Below, piece by piece: positions 37,709-46,274 of a DNA stretch of 64,000 bases. Location: positions 440,734-504,733 of the forward strand of contig NZ_FOJW01000001.1 of the NCBI RefSeq assembly GCF_900112045.1. The letters are read 5' to 3'. Each line of letters begins with the position of its first letter. The stretch's first letter is position 1. The stretch is from Lentibacillus halodurans. GTDB lineage: Bacteria; Bacillota; Bacilli; Bacillales; Amphibacillaceae. The notes beneath the pieces were generated by a model, which worked only from the letters and a program-made list of their open reading frames with translations, made no database searches and was not told where the DNA came from. The position numbers and the translations under genes are program-made.

Positions 37709-38503
37709 TTACATAAAGAAATTGATAAAATGCAACAATGGCAAAACGAATAAAAGGCTGTCCAGCCGATCGAGAATTCCGCCATGCCCCGGCAATAAAT
37801 TACCGGAGTCTTTCACACCATAGTGACGCTTAAAAGCCGATTCCACCAAATCCCCTATTTGACCGAAAATCGACACCAATACTGTCACCGCTATTACGAT
37901 AATCATATCATATGGAAACGGATAGGCAATATGAAAAATAATTCCGGCTGCTGTGGCCAGTACAACGCCCCCGATTGCCCCTTCAATCGTTTTATTCGGG
38001 CTTATTTCCGGCCATAATTTACGTTTGCCAAGGGCACGGCCACAGAAATAGGCCCCAGTATCCGTTGCCCAGATCACGACTAAAACATAAAATATATTCG
38101 CTAAAGCAGCGGCATTGCTGCCATCCCGTGTTTCAATCAGGTAAAAAAATCCCATTCCTACATAAATGATCGTCAGCAGTATAAAACCTGCGTCGTCAAA
38201 TGTAAATTTATTCTTCGCCATCACGGTATATGACAACAGAAATAAGACAAATGCCATAATCAGTTCTGATTTTTCGAAGCCTTGAAAAATACCAGCAGAC
38301 TCAGGCACCAATAATAACCATAATAATATAACCGCAATCATAACAGGGATATAATAATGACCTATTTTCCGCATTCGGATTAACTCAAGCAAGGCTATAG
38401 CTGCCAACAAGTAGACGAACACATTAAAAATCATTCCGCCGATTACAACCACAGGTATAAATATAAGAAATGCCATAATTGCTGTTTGGATTCGCTGTTT
38501 CAT
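37709..38503 (-). CDS. cdsA: Phosphatidate cytidylyltransferase
   Basis: A 264-residue polytopic membrane enzyme with about seven to eight hydrophobic segments. The C-terminal CDP-diglyceride synthase signature is present (SIFGQIGDLVESAFKRHYGVKDSG ... GHGGILDRLDSL, given in part). It makes CDP-diacylglycerol, the branch point for phospholipids. It starts 15 bases after uppS ends. Confidence 0.95.
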   Translation of the reverse strand: MKQRIQTAIMAFLIFIPVVVIGGMIFNVFVYLLAAIALLELIRMRKIGHYYIPVMIAVILLWLLLVPESAGIFQGFEKSELIMAFVLFLLSYTVMAKNKFTFDDAGFILLTIIYVGMGFFYLIETRDGSNAAALANIFYVLVVIWATDTGAYFCGRALGKRKLWPEISPNKTIEGAIGGVVLATAAGIIFHIAYPFPYDMIIVIAVTVLVSIFGQIGDLVESAFKRHYGVKDSGNLLPGHGGILDRLDSLLFVLPLLHFINFFM

Positions 38504-38518
38504 ACGTCATTCAACACC

Positions 38519-39283
38519 TTAAATGCCTCCATATCGCCGTTTTCGCTGCTGGTAATCATGGAGAGCGTTCATAAACGTTTCTTCTGTGAAATCGGGCCAT
38601 AATACATCTGTAAACCAAAATTCGGAATAAGCACTCTGCCATAATAAAAAATTGCTTAACCGCTGTTCACCGCTCGTTCGGATTAAGAGATCGGGATCCG
38701 TTAATCCGGTCGTATAAAGATATTGCGAAAATAAGTGCTCATCCAGTTTATCAAGTGACAGTCCGGAACTGTCCATATCTGTTATAACTTGCCTGATTGC
38801 TTGAATGATTTCAAATCTACTACCATAGTTTAAAGCAAAATTTAATAATAATCCATCATTATCTTTTGTCTTTTCTTTAGCATAATTGATTGCTTCTTTC
38901 GTATGATCCGGAAGAACATCGAAGTTACCAATGGTTTCAATTTTTACATTGTTATCGATCAGTTCGGGCAAATAAATATGTAAAAACTCTTTCGGAAGTC
39001 CCAAAATGTAATCAACTTCTGATTTCGGCCTTTGCCAGTTTTCTGTTGAGAAAGCGTAAAGTGTCAGAATTTCAACATGGCAATTTGCTGCTGTTTTAGC
39101 TACTCTTTTTACAACATCCATCCCCTCTTTATGTCCGGCAATGCGAGGAAGACCTCGTTTTTTTGCCCAGCGGCCATTCCCATCCATAATAATGGCCACA
39201 TGCTTCGGGATATTATCCAATTCCCGTTCTTCTTTTGTTACCTTCGTTTTTCTATTTTTAAAAAAGGGAAGTTTCATTGACAT
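38519..39283 (-). CDS. uppS: Undecaprenyl diphosphate synthase
   Basis: A 254-residue cis-prenyltransferase with the signature IIMDGNGRWAKKRGLPR (catalytic Asp34), FSTENW, and the C-terminal DLLIRTSGEQRLSNFLLWQ. It makes the C55 lipid carrier for cell-wall synthesis. GGAGGACA precedes the start. Its substrates come from isoprenoid precursors, which makes the local loss of dxr worth checking. It begins a new transcription unit after two terminators. Confidence 0.95.
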   Translation of the reverse strand: MSMKLPFFKNRKTKVTKEERELDNIPKHVAIIMDGNGRWAKKRGLPRIAGHKEGMDVVKRVAKTAANCHVEILTLYAFSTENWQRPKSEVDYILGLPKEFLHIYLPELIDNNVKIETIGNFDVLPDHTKEAINYAKEKTKDNDGLLLNFALNYGSRFEIIQAIRQVITDMDSSGLSLDKLDEHLFSQYLYTTGLTDPDLLIRTSGEQRLSNFLLWQSAYSEFWFTDVLWPDFTEETFMNALHDYQQRKRRYGGI

Positions 39284-39395
39284 AGTTTGTCCTCCGATAT
39301 CATTGATGAAGCTTATATATCATTTTACATCCTTCATGCTGGTGCAGACGACCAAAACACAATACGATATTATTATCCTATTAGGATGAATTACC

Positions 39396-39404
39396 ATTAT
39401 ATCA
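39396..39404 (-). promoter_or_regulatory. Extended -10 promoter of uppS
   Basis: On the minus strand TGATATAAT is a perfect extended -10 element. No good -35 is seen 17 bases upstream (ATAAAA); a TTGACT is too close (8 bases) to count. The 5' leader would be about 105 bases. Confidence 0.5.
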
Positions 39405-39444
39405 CTGTCAGTCAATCTTTTTATGATAAATTCCTTAAAATATA

Positions 39445-39474
39445 AGAAAAACCAGGCTTAATCATGATAAGCCT
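39445..39474 (-). terminator. Second terminator between frr and uppS
   Basis: Perfect 7-bp stem (AGGCTTA at 39454-39460, TAAGCCT at 39468-39474), then GGTTTTTCTTA on the minus strand. Confidence 0.75.
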
Positions 39475-39534
39475 CTGCTTTTCTTATAGCTTAAAGTAAC
39501 GTTTTCCAATTGAAGAACTTTTCATTGATGGAAA

Positions 39535-39560
39535 CAAAAGCCCTCTTAAACAAGAGGGCT
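39535..39560 (-). terminator. Terminator after frr
   Basis: Perfect 9-bp stem (AGCCCTCTT at 39539-39547, AAGAGGGCT at 39552-39560) with a 4-base loop, followed by TTTTGTTTC on the minus strand. It lies 31 bases after the frr stop. Confidence 0.92.
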
Positions 39561-39591
39561 GCAGCATCTTATGTGACTTAAACCTTCATCC

Positions 39592-40149
39592 TTAAACTTC
39601 CAATATTTCCTTTTCCTTGTCCCTAACGAGCTGATCGATTTTGTCGATATGTTTATCTGTTTCCTTTTGGACATTTTCCTGTTCTTTCTTAAGGTCGTCT
39701 TCCGTCAAATCGCCATTTTTCTCGGCTTTCTTCAGCTGATCGTTCGATTCGCGCCGGATGTTTCTTACCTGGACACGTGCTTCTTCCGCATATTTGCCGA
39801 CAACTTTCACCAATTCCTTGCGGCGTTCTTCCGTTAATGCAGGAATATTAATCCGAATGACATTGCCGTCACTTGACGGAGATAATCCCAAATCAGCCTT
39901 TTGAATGGCTTTTTCAATATTACTCACCGATGATTTGTCAAAAGGCGTAATGACCAAGAGTCTTGCCTCCGGTGCGGAAATTGTCGACAGTTGGTTTAAT
40001 GGTGTAGCTGCACCATAATAATCGACAACGACACTATCCAGAATTGACGGATTCGCACGGCCAGCACGTATTGTCGCCAAGCTTTTGGAAAAAGCCTGAA
40101 CTGCCTGTTCCATTTTACTTCGTGTTTCCTTTATCCTTTGATCGGACAT
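39592..40149 (-). CDS. frr: Ribosome recycling factor
   Basis: A 185-residue protein of the usual length with family stretches [40 protein letters not shown] and the charged C-terminal helix. It splits post-termination ribosomes with EF-G. Its ATG lies 2 bases after the pyrH stop, and the ribosome site AAGGGGG is inside the end of pyrH. Confidence 0.97.
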   Translation of the reverse strand: MSDQRIKETRSKMEQAVQAFSKSLATIRAGRANPSILDSVVVDYYGAATPLNQLSTISAPEARLLVITPFDKSSVSNIEKAIQKADLGLSPSSDGNVIRINIPALTEERRKELVKVVGKYAEEARVQVRNIRRESNDQLKKAEKNGDLTEDDLKKEQENVQKETDKHIDKIDQLVRDKEKEILEV

Positions 40150-40151
40150 GA

Positions 40152-40874
40152 TCAGTCCCCCTTTATTGTTGTACCAATTGGTTCGCCTTGAACAACTCGT
40201 TTAATATTGCCTTCTTCCGTTATGGAAAATACAATTAACCGGATATCATTATCCATACATAATGAAGATGCAGTAGAATCCATAACGCCCAGACCTTCAT
40301 TCAGCATTTCCATATAGGAAATTTCCGTATATTTTTCCGCTTTCGTGTTTACTTTCGGATCATCGGAATAGACACCATCTACATTATTTTTCGCCATTAA
40401 AATAACTTCTGCCTCAATTTCAGCAGCCCTTAATGCTGCCGTTGTATCTGTTGAAAAATAAGGATTTCCGGTTCCTGCAGCAAAAATGACAACACGTTTT
40501 TTTTCGAGATGGCGTATTGCCTTTCTCCTTATGTAAGGTTCAGCAACCTGACGCATTTCAATCGAAGTCTGTACACGAGTCGGGATACCGTTGTTCTCCA
40601 GACTGTCCTGAAGTGCCAGAGAGTTCATAATCGTTGCCAGCATTCCCATGTAGTCAGCCGTCGCACGATCCATGCCCATTTCACTTCCGACTTTACCGCG
40701 CCAGATATTTCCGCCACCCACTACGACAGCCACTTCCACACCCAATTCGGCAACTTCTTTTATCTGGGATGCGATTGACTGAATTACTTGCGGTTCAATG
40801 CCATAGCCTTGTTTGCCGCTTAATGCTTCGCCACTTAATTTTAACACAATTCTACGGTATCGAGCTGTTGTCAT
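40152..40874 (-). CDS. pyrH: UMP kinase
   Basis: A 240-residue hexameric kinase of the amino acid kinase fold, with [33 protein letters not shown] and [13 protein letters not shown] motifs. It makes UDP and is normally inhibited by UTP and activated by GTP. The ATG at 40874 is used because GGAGGTAA is 3-7 bases upstream; the upstream in-frame ATG would sit on that site. Confidence 0.95.
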   Translation of the reverse strand: MTTARYRRIVLKLSGEALSGKQGYGIEPQVIQSIASQIKEVAELGVEVAVVVGGGNIWRGKVGSEMGMDRATADYMGMLATIMNSLALQDSLENNGIPTRVQTSIEMRQVAEPYIRRKAIRHLEKKRVVIFAAGTGNPYFSTDTTAALRAAEIEAEVILMAKNNVDGVYSDDPKVNTKAEKYTEISYMEMLNEGLGVMDSTASSLCMDNDIRLIVFSITEEGNIKRVVQGEPIGTTIKGD

Positions 40875-40994
40875 GTTTACCTCCATCGGAATTTTATGTT
40901 GGTTTAATCTTCAATAAAGGTCTTTTGCTTCATAGTTATCATGTATTAGCGAAATAGGGAACCACCAGCTGCGTTCCCCATTCCGTCCCTGTTG

Positions 40995-41879
40995 CTATTG
41001 ATTGATTTGGTTCATAACCTCTTCAGCAAAGTTTTCTTCGCGTTTTTCCATTCCCTCACCTACTGCATAGCGGATAAAGGTATTGACAGATGCACCTTTG
41101 CCGGCAACATATTTTTTCACTTTCTGATCAGGATCTTTAACAAAGTCTTGTTCCAGCAGGCAGATTTCTTCAAAGAATTTGCCAAGACGACCCTCGACCA
41201 TTTTCTCAACGATATGTTCAGGTTTTCCTTCATTCAGTGCCTGTGTCTTCAGCACTTCACGCTCGCTGCTCACTTCCGCTTCCGGAACTTCATCTCTGGA
41301 AACGTAACGAGGGTTTACTGCAGCAGCATGCATGGCAATATCTTTTGCCAAATCCTCATCTGTAGTGCTTTCGAGCAGTGTCAGTACACCAATCGAACCG
41401 CCCATATGAAGATATGCGCCAAATGCATCATTATCTGTCTTATTCAGCAATGCAAAACGACGAAGTGAAATTTTTTCGCCGATTTTTCCGACTGTTGCGT
41501 TGATATATTTTTCAACTGTTTCGCCATCTCCATGCAGTTGTTGCTGCAGTGCTTCTTCAACTGTTTCAGGCTTTTGTTTGACAATATGTTTACCCAAGTC
41601 CGAGAGCAATTGCTTAAACTGATCGTTTTTCGTGACAAAGTCTGTTTCACAATTCACTTCCAGCAGTACTGCTGAATTCCCGTCTATTTCAATATGGGCT
41701 AAACCTTCAGCAGCAACACGATCTGCCTTTTTCGCAGCTTTCGCCATTCCTTTTTCACGCAGGAACTCGATTGCTTTATCCATATCTCCTTCAGTCTCCT
41801 GGAGAGCTTTTTTACAATCCATCATCCCGGCACCCGTTTGTTCACGTAGTTCTTTAACTAATTTAGCCGTGATCGCCAT
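40995..41879 (-). CDS. tsf: Elongation factor Ts
   Basis: A 294-residue protein with the N-terminal UBA-like region ([20 protein letters not shown]), the core [15 protein letters not shown] and [13 protein letters not shown]. It exchanges GDP on EF-Tu. It lies between rpsB and pyrH, and a terminator in the preceding gap would lower tsf relative to rpsB. About 120 bases separate it from pyrH. Confidence 0.97.
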   Translation of the reverse strand: MAITAKLVKELREQTGAGMMDCKKALQETEGDMDKAIEFLREKGMAKAAKKADRVAAEGLAHIEIDGNSAVLLEVNCETDFVTKNDQFKQLLSDLGKHIVKQKPETVEEALQQQLHGDGETVEKYINATVGKIGEKISLRRFALLNKTDNDAFGAYLHMGGSIGVLTLLESTTDEDLAKDIAMHAAAVNPRYVSRDEVPEAEVSSEREVLKTQALNEGKPEHIVEKMVEGRLGKFFEEICLLEQDFVKDPDQKVKKYVAGKGASVNTFIRYAVGEGMEKREENFAEEVMNQINQ

Positions 41880-41920
41880 TATGAATCCTCCTTAAATAAT
41901 TGATTCGTTTTTTTCCTTTT

Positions 41921-41958
41921 AAAAAAGGTGATAAAAGGCTCTTATTCCCCTTATCACC
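41921..41958 (-). terminator. Terminator/attenuator between rpsB and tsf
   Basis: Perfect 8-bp stem (GGTGATAA at 41927-41934, TTATCACC at 41951-41958), followed by TTTTTT on the minus strand. No separate tsf promoter is evident in the remaining 40 bases, so tsf probably depends on read-through. Confidence 0.88.
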
Positions 41959-41972
41959 TGTCCTTTTAAAAT

Positions 41973-42737
41973 CTACTCGTTATTTGTTTCAGTTTCCGCG
42001 GCAACCGCTTCTTCTTCAGGTTGTACTTCTTCAGCCTGTACTTCTTCTGTTTCTTCGCCTTGTTTCACTTCCAGAATAGCGTCTGCCATTTTGGATGTTA
42101 ACAGTTTTACAGCGCGGATCGCATCATCATTTGCCGGAATGACATAATCAATTTCATCCGGATCGCAATTTGTATCAACCATAGCGATAATCGGGATATT
42201 CAGTTTATGCGCCTCAGCAATTGCAATCCGCTCCTTGCGTGGATCAATCACAAACAAAGCATCAGGCAGATTGTTCATTTCTTTAATTCCGCCAAGAAAC
42301 TTAACAAGACGGTCTTTTTCCTTTAACAGACCGACAACCTCTTTTTTCGGCAGCACATCAAACGTTCCATCCTCTTCCATACGTTCAATGTCCTTCAGGC
42401 GATTGATACGTTTACGGATCGTCTGGAAGTTTGTCAATGTTCCGCCCAGCCAGCGCTGGTTAACATAAAACATTCCAGAACGGGTTGCTTCATCGCGAAC
42501 AGAATCCTGTGCCTGTTTTTTCGTACCTACAAAAAGAACCGAACCGCCGTTTGCTGCAATATCTTTCACATAATTGTATGCTTCATCAACTTTTTTGACG
42601 GTTTTTTGCAAGTCGATGATATAAATGCCGTTCCGTTCTGTGAAGATATATTTCTTCATCTTCGGATTCCAGCGGCGGGTCTGATGTCCAAAATGCACAC
42701 CAGCTTCCAGTAATTGTTTCATTGAAATGACTGACAT
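41973..42737 (-). CDS. rpsB: 30S ribosomal protein S2
   Basis: A 254-residue protein with S2 landmarks ([65 protein letters not shown]). The C-terminal ~25 residues are a Glu/Val/Ala-rich acidic tail, longer than in most non-halophilic relatives, an observation consistent with salt adaptation. The gene has its own promoter and a leader of about 170 bases. Confidence 0.97.
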   Translation of the reverse strand: MSVISMKQLLEAGVHFGHQTRRWNPKMKKYIFTERNGIYIIDLQKTVKKVDEAYNYVKDIAANGGSVLFVGTKKQAQDSVRDEATRSGMFYVNQRWLGGTLTNFQTIRKRINRLKDIERMEEDGTFDVLPKKEVVGLLKEKDRLVKFLGGIKEMNNLPDALFVIDPRKERIAIAEAHKLNIPIIAMVDTNCDPDEIDYVIPANDDAIRAVKLLTSKMADAILEVKQGEETEEVQAEEVQPEEEAVAAETETNNE

Positions 42738-42826
42738 GAAAAATTCCTCCTAATGGTTTTTTCCTCCGTTTCCGATCATCTTTGTATAAAGACCATCATT
42801 CTGGTTTCCAATCTTTTGAATACCAA

Positions 42827-42908
42827 GAATGCCATTTGGCACCGAATATACAAATCACGAAACGTGTGTATTCATGCTTACATTTGTTGCAAACACAGTT
42901 TTACACCA
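42827..42908 (-). promoter_or_regulatory. rpsB mRNA leader (shape only)
   Basis: The leader of about 170 bases contains TGCCATTTGGCA (a 5-bp hairpin) near 42829 and, closer to the gene, a nine-pair hairpin with one bulge (CATTCT-GGT pairing with ACCAGAATG). Ribosomal protein S2 regulates its own mRNA in other bacteria, so a regulatory leader is possible here; the fold is not assigned to any known class. Confidence 0.35.
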
Positions 42909-42914
42909 AAAATA

Positions 42915-42943
42915 AATATATCATAACAATCATGACCAATCAA
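42915..42943 (-). promoter_or_regulatory. Sigma-A promoter of rpsB
   Basis: On the minus strand TTGATT and TATATT are separated by exactly 17 bases. The -35 overlaps the last codon of swrB. Transcription would start near 42908. Confidence 0.8.
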
Positions 42944-43386
42944 GCATTATGATGAGCTTTCTTTTTCATTTTTATAATCAGTTCGGCTTCAGTTTTGCCG
43001 CAGTTTAACTGACGTGCAATTTCGTCCACTGTGATTCCTTTATCATGAAGCTGCAGTATTTGAGCTTCGAGTGACAATTCGGATTCATCTGCCACATGTG
43101 CCGTTTCGGGAGAATAGCCGTTTTCATTTTTGATATTTGTTTCCAGCTGACTATCCGACGCTTTTTGTGCAGCAGCCGTTTCAGGCGACAGGTCTTTTTG
43201 AGGTATAGCATCTTTCAGCAGACGGTTTTCTTCTTTTATATCTTCCAAATACGCTTCCATCAATTCCGCCATTTCTCCGGTATGATTTTGTTTCAGCGAT
43301 TGTAACTGTTTAAACAGTTGAAAAATGGCCGTTAATGTAATGAGGTGTAGTAACATACTTAAGAATAGCAACATTGAAGTCATCAT
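42940..43386 (-). CDS. swrB: SwrB-like swarming motility protein (YlxL)
   Basis: A 148-residue protein: an N-terminal membrane helix (residues ~4-23, MLLFLSMLLHLITLTAIF), a coiled-coil-like charged middle, and a C-terminal helix-turn-helix-like region (LQLHDKGITVDEIARQLNCG). This matches SwrB in layout and position, last gene of the fla/che group before rpsB. In Bacillus subtilis, SwrB promotes maturation of the flagellar export apparatus and full sigma-D activity. It is somewhat shorter than the Bacillus subtilis form. Here it is separated from sigD by a small gene and repeat elements. Confidence 0.85.
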   Translation of the reverse strand: MMTSMLLFLSMLLHLITLTAIFQLFKQLQSLKQNHTGEMAELMEAYLEDIKEENRLLKDAIPQKDLSPETAAAQKASDSQLETNIKNENGYSPETAHVADESELSLEAQILQLHDKGITVDEIARQLNCGKTEAELIIKMKKKAHHNA

Positions 43387-43392
43387 ATCCCT

Positions 43393-43698
43393 CTATCCAC
43401 TAAAATCAATTTTTTTACCAAGGTAGGGATGCTCTATGTCGAATTCATCCTGTTCTCCATCAGATTCGCCCTTCTGATCATCCAATGAATGTCTATGGTG
43501 ATCCCTGGCATTTTCGTTAACATCTTGAATCTTTTCAAATTCCTGTACACGATTTCTCTTTTGCTCAGCTTCCTTCAACTGACTTTGGGCAAGTGACGCT
43601 TGAAAGTGCTGGTTTTGTTTTGACATTTGATCCTGAAGCTTTCCAGCATCCTGTGTTCTTGGAAGAGCCACTTGCATTTCAATTGATTTCCAGCCCAT
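43393..43698 (-). CDS. Small hydrophilic protein of unknown function upstream of swrB
   Basis: A 101-residue, highly charged, Gln-rich helical protein (MGWKSIEMQVALPRTQDAGK at the start, ending HPYLGKKIDFSG). No cysteines, membrane segment or signal peptide are present. The middle (SQLKEAEQKRNRVQEFEKIQ) has coiled-coil character. It has an AGTGAT-type weak ribosome site, codon use like its neighbours, and lies 6 bases before swrB, so co-expression is likely. I do not recognise a characterised family; its place after sigD suggests a motility link. Confidence 0.65.
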   Translation of the reverse strand: MGWKSIEMQVALPRTQDAGKLQDQMSKQNQHFQASLAQSQLKEAEQKRNRVQEFEKIQDVNENARDHHRHSLDDQKGESDGEQDEFDIEHPYLGKKIDFSG

Positions 43699-43843
43699 GC
43701 AGAATCACTTCTTTCATACGATAAGATTAATGACTCATCGTAATACTTTCGCCAAAACTGTTCTATTTCCTTTTTCTACTGGCTGTTTTCTAAAAGTTTG
43801 TTGCTTTTGCCACAAAATCTATAAAAAGCGACGTAAGTGCTAT

Positions 43844-43973
43844 GTTGATTTCCGTTCCGGCTAGTCGCTTTCCGCGGACAACACTTCAGCCTCTTGGTAG
43901 AAAAGCACTTCCTTCGGGGTCTTCAGCCGTTGCTTTTCCCGCAGGAGTCCGACCGGCCTCCACTCCAATCAAC
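43844..43973 (+). repeat. Dispersed Bacillaceae repeat, copy 1
   Basis: A GC-rich element of 130 bases bounded by inverted ends (GTTGATTTCCG at 43844, CCACTCCAATCAAC ending at 43973). Internal marks are CGCTTTCCGCGG, CAGCCTCTTGG, CTTCGGGGTCTTC, CCCGCAGGAGTCC. I recognise this as a repeat type scattered through intergenic regions of Oceanobacillus/Virgibacillus-like genomes; that recognition is from memory. It encodes nothing. Confidence 0.7.
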
Positions 43974-44027
43974 AATCACAAGAGAGATTTAATGAAGCAA
44001 CAGAAAAGTAATGATTATAAAGCACAG

Positions 44028-44146
44028 CCTCAGTGGAGGAAAAACACGGAGACTCCTGCGGAAAAGCGAAAACGATGAGACATCGCAGTGGGCGGTTTTC
44101 TCACGAGGAGGCTCATCGCAAACCAGTGAAAGCGACGAGCGAAATA
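44028..44146 (-). repeat. Dispersed Bacillaceae repeat, copy 2 (inverted, degenerate)
   Basis: The reverse-complement form of the same repeat type: GGAGACTCCTGCGG at 44049, then GATGAGACATCGCAG, CACGAGGAGGCTCA at 44103 and GAAAGCGACGAGCG at 44128. It is more decayed than copy 1 and lies 54 bases from it in opposite orientation. Confidence 0.65.
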
Positions 44147-44258
44147 TCCATCAAGTAAGCTGCGAGTTGCGAGGAGTGCTGCTTCACTAAAAAGAAATTG
44201 CAACACGACGAACACCCAGTATTTTTCCGGAACGGCAGTCGAACCATCATCTAATGCG

Positions 44259-44280
44259 TCGCAGTTTATATCAACTGCGA
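44259..44280 (-). terminator. Perfect hairpin downstream of sigD
   Basis: Eight-bp perfect stem (TCGCAGTT at 44259-44266, AACTGCGA at 44273-44280), loop of six. It lies 38 bases after the sigD stop and could end the fla/che transcript, but no T tract follows on the minus strand, so it may instead be part of the adjoining repeat. Confidence 0.45.
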
Positions 44281-44318
44281 TGATCAAAATTTACAAAAAG
44301 CGTCTTTTTTCAATCCTC

Positions 44319-45095
44319 TCATAAATTGGCTTGTATTTTTTGAAGTGATTTACGCAGTTTGAATATCGCCTTCCGATGTATTTGTGATATTCTGGATGTT
44401 GTCAGTTCCAGAATATGACCTATTTCCGTCAATGTCAGCTCCTCATGATAGAATAAGCTGACTACCATTTGTTCGTTTTGATTAAGTGACTGCATACTTT
44501 CAATCAGCTCATCTTTTAATTCTGATTGAAGCATATGATCATCCGGCTGTACCGAGGATTGATCCGGTATCGTATAACCAATCCCCTCTTTATGTTCGTT
44601 TTCCTTATTCGGCTTCTCCTCAATCGACAGAATGTTAGCAACCAATGAGTCCCGTGCGAGTTCTTCTACTTCCTCTGCTGACATTTGCAGTTTTTTGGCA
44701 ATTTCTTCTGATGTCGGGTCCCGCTGATAAATTTGTTCCAGTTCCTGTGATGCTTGCTCCACTTTCTTTGCTTTCTCCCGAATGGATCTTGGCAGCCAAT
44801 CTTCTTTTCTCAGCCCATCAATAATTGCACCGCGTATACGAAAGGATGCATATGTATCAAACTTTAATTCGCGGCTATGCTGAAATTTGGTTAACGCATC
44901 AAACAGTCCCATCATGCCAAAACTTTTTAAATCATCCTTGCTCACATTAGAAGGGAGATTAATGGAAACTCTTTCGACATGGTAACTGACAAGATACATA
45001 TAGTTGTCAATTAATTCATTGGCAGCTGACTGATCGTTATCTTCCAGCCATCGTTTCCACAATGACTGCACCAGAGGAGATTCATTTGTACTCAT
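44319..45095 (-). CDS. sigD: RNA polymerase sigma-D factor (FliA type)
   Basis: A 258-residue sigma-28 factor. Region 2 (FGMMGLFDALTKFQHSRELKFDTYA), region 3 (PRSIREKAKKVEQASQELEQ) and region 4 with its helix-turn-helix (LTLTEIGHILELTTSRISQIHRKA) are present (stretches given in part). It directs late flagellar, chemotaxis and autolysin genes. It is the last gene of the main fla/che operon, distant from the promoter as in Bacillus subtilis, where this position makes motility expression bistable. Confidence 0.96.
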   Translation of the reverse strand: MSTNESPLVQSLWKRWLEDNDQSAANELIDNYMYLVSYHVERVSINLPSNVSKDDLKSFGMMGLFDALTKFQHSRELKFDTYASFRIRGAIIDGLRKEDWLPRSIREKAKKVEQASQELEQIYQRDPTSEEIAKKLQMSAEEVEELARDSLVANILSIEEKPNKENEHKEGIGYTIPDQSSVQPDDHMLQSELKDELIESMQSLNQNEQMVVSLFYHEELTLTEIGHILELTTSRISQIHRKAIFKLRKSLQKIQANL

Positions 45096-45148
45096 ACGCT
45101 CAGCTCCTCCCTCTTTAGCTTTCTAAAAAAGTGGATCCGCTATTGTTC

Positions 45149-45646
45149 CTAAATAATTGACTCACCTTTATGGATCGTACGAACCTTCAAGGTACCTGCC
45201 GCCGGATCAAATTCAATTGTTCTGCCGCAGTTTCCTCCTACATCCATCGCCTCAGGTGTTATATGATAGTCGTGCAATTTTTCCCGAACGGCCTGTACAT
45301 TTTTAGGTCCAATCCGGATCAAATCGTGAGCTGATTCAAATTCAAACATTTGTGCACCACCGGCTAATTTAGCCTTTAAAGCATATTTCCGAGCACCGAC
45401 TGAATGCAGCATTTCTATTAATATATCAATTGCTGTATCTGCATATTTATAAACATTTTTATTGGCTTGTTTGGCCAGTCTGGAATTCGGAAGCATGATA
45501 TGTGCCAAACCGGCAACTTGTTTGTCCAAATCGTATAAAATGACACCAACACAAGATCCGAGTCCGGACGTTCTGATTTTATCCGGCGCTTTTACAGTTT
45601 TCACATCAGCAATTCCTACTTTTACAATCGATTGCAGCTTACTCAT
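45149..45646 (-). CDS. cheD: Chemoreceptor glutamine deamidase CheD
   Basis: A 165-residue deamidase from the ATG at 45646, which overlaps the cheC stop by 8 bases; a longer frame upstream would run inside cheC. The active-site cysteine is in SGLGSCVGVILYD and the histidine in GLAHIMLPNS. CheD deamidates receptors and is bound by CheC in the adaptation system. It is kept although cheA is missing from this locus. Confidence 0.95.
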   Translation of the reverse strand: MSKLQSIVKVGIADVKTVKAPDKIRTSGLGSCVGVILYDLDKQVAGLAHIMLPNSRLAKQANKNVYKYADTAIDILIEMLHSVGARKYALKAKLAGGAQMFEFESAHDLIRIGPKNVQAVREKLHDYHITPEAMDVGGNCGRTIEFDPAAGTLKVRTIHKGESII

Positions 45647-46274
45647 TTTCTTCAATTCCCAATGATTTAAATAATTCGGAAAACGATTTCGGGTCAGGCA
45701 GGAATAAAAAATTTCCTTGGATGCGCTGATCAAACCCGCTATAGCTTATTTCGGTATCAATGATCAGCACGTAATCGGTCATTTGTGATACTTCAATTAG
45801 TGCATGGGACAATATGGCACCAGCCATATCAATGTGCATGGCCGGAACAGATGGCTGCATGTGAAGACCAGTGAAATCAGAAAGTGCAGACAAATAAGAG
45901 CTTGTAAGGATATTGCCGGTTTCTTTAATAGCAGAGGCTGCAAAATGATCGGTACCTCTGTTGTCTAATTGAACGTGTGGTTGTTTGGTAACACTTTTTG
46001 CCAATGACTCTGCCTCGTTAACCTTGAGAAAAAAGTATACATTTCCCGGAGCATCTCCAAATATATGAATCATAATACTTGCAACAGGAACGTCCGGACC
46101 GCCTATCCATTCCAAAACTTCATCAAATGGAACAATATGAACAGAGGGCACTTGCATATCAACCTTATGATCCATTAATTTTGACATTGAAGTGGCTGCA
46201 TTGCCTGCACCAATATTCCCTGCTTCCCGCAATACATCCAACTGAATATCCGACAAACGGTTAGGTTCTATCAT
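45639..46274 (-). CDS. cheC: CheY-P phosphatase CheC
   Basis: A 211-residue protein with two pseudo-symmetric phosphatase motifs of the CheC/CheX/FliY type: LREAGNIGAGNAA near residue 16 and IKETGNILTSS near residue 113. It removes phosphate from CheY-P and is activated by CheD. The start overlaps the cheW stop by 14 bases, indicating coupled translation. Confidence 0.95.
   Translation of the reverse strand: MIEPNRLSDIQLDVLREAGNIGAGNAATSMSKLMDHKVDMQVPSVHIVPFDEVLEWIGGPDVPVASIMIHIFGDAPGNVYFFLKVNEAESLAKSVTKQPHVQLDNRGTDHFAASAIKETGNILTSSYLSALSDFTGLHMQPSVPAMHIDMAGAILSHALIEVSQMTDYVLIIDTEISYSGFDQRIQGNFLFLPDPKSFSELFKSLGIEENE

Larger units (their letters stand above)
39284..39591 (-). other. Spacer between frr and uppS
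   Basis: These 308 bases hold two terminators (39536-39560 and 39445-39474) and, after them, a likely uppS promoter. No coding sequence is supported. The arrangement isolates the rpsB-tsf-pyrH-frr unit from uppS-cdsA-rasP. Confidence 0.75.
43699..44318. other. Non-coding stretch between sigD and the swrB group
   Basis: These 620 bases hold two degenerate copies of a dispersed repeat in opposite orientation, a perfect hairpin at 44259-44280, and an AT-rich part (43730-43840) next to the small gene. Open frames across the repeats come from the GC-rich repeat and are not called as genes. Confidence 0.75.

Noticed and set aside
43844-44146. CRISPR array
   Set aside because: There are only two degenerate inverted copies, with no regular repeat-spacer pattern and no cas genes.
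43842-44287. Open frames on both strands between sigD and swrB
   Set aside because: They run through the GC-rich dispersed repeat copies, show no coding character and have no ribosome sites.
45647-45733. Longer N terminus for CheD
   Set aside because: The extra codons lie inside cheC; the ATG at 45646 overlaps the cheC stop and gives the usual CheD length.
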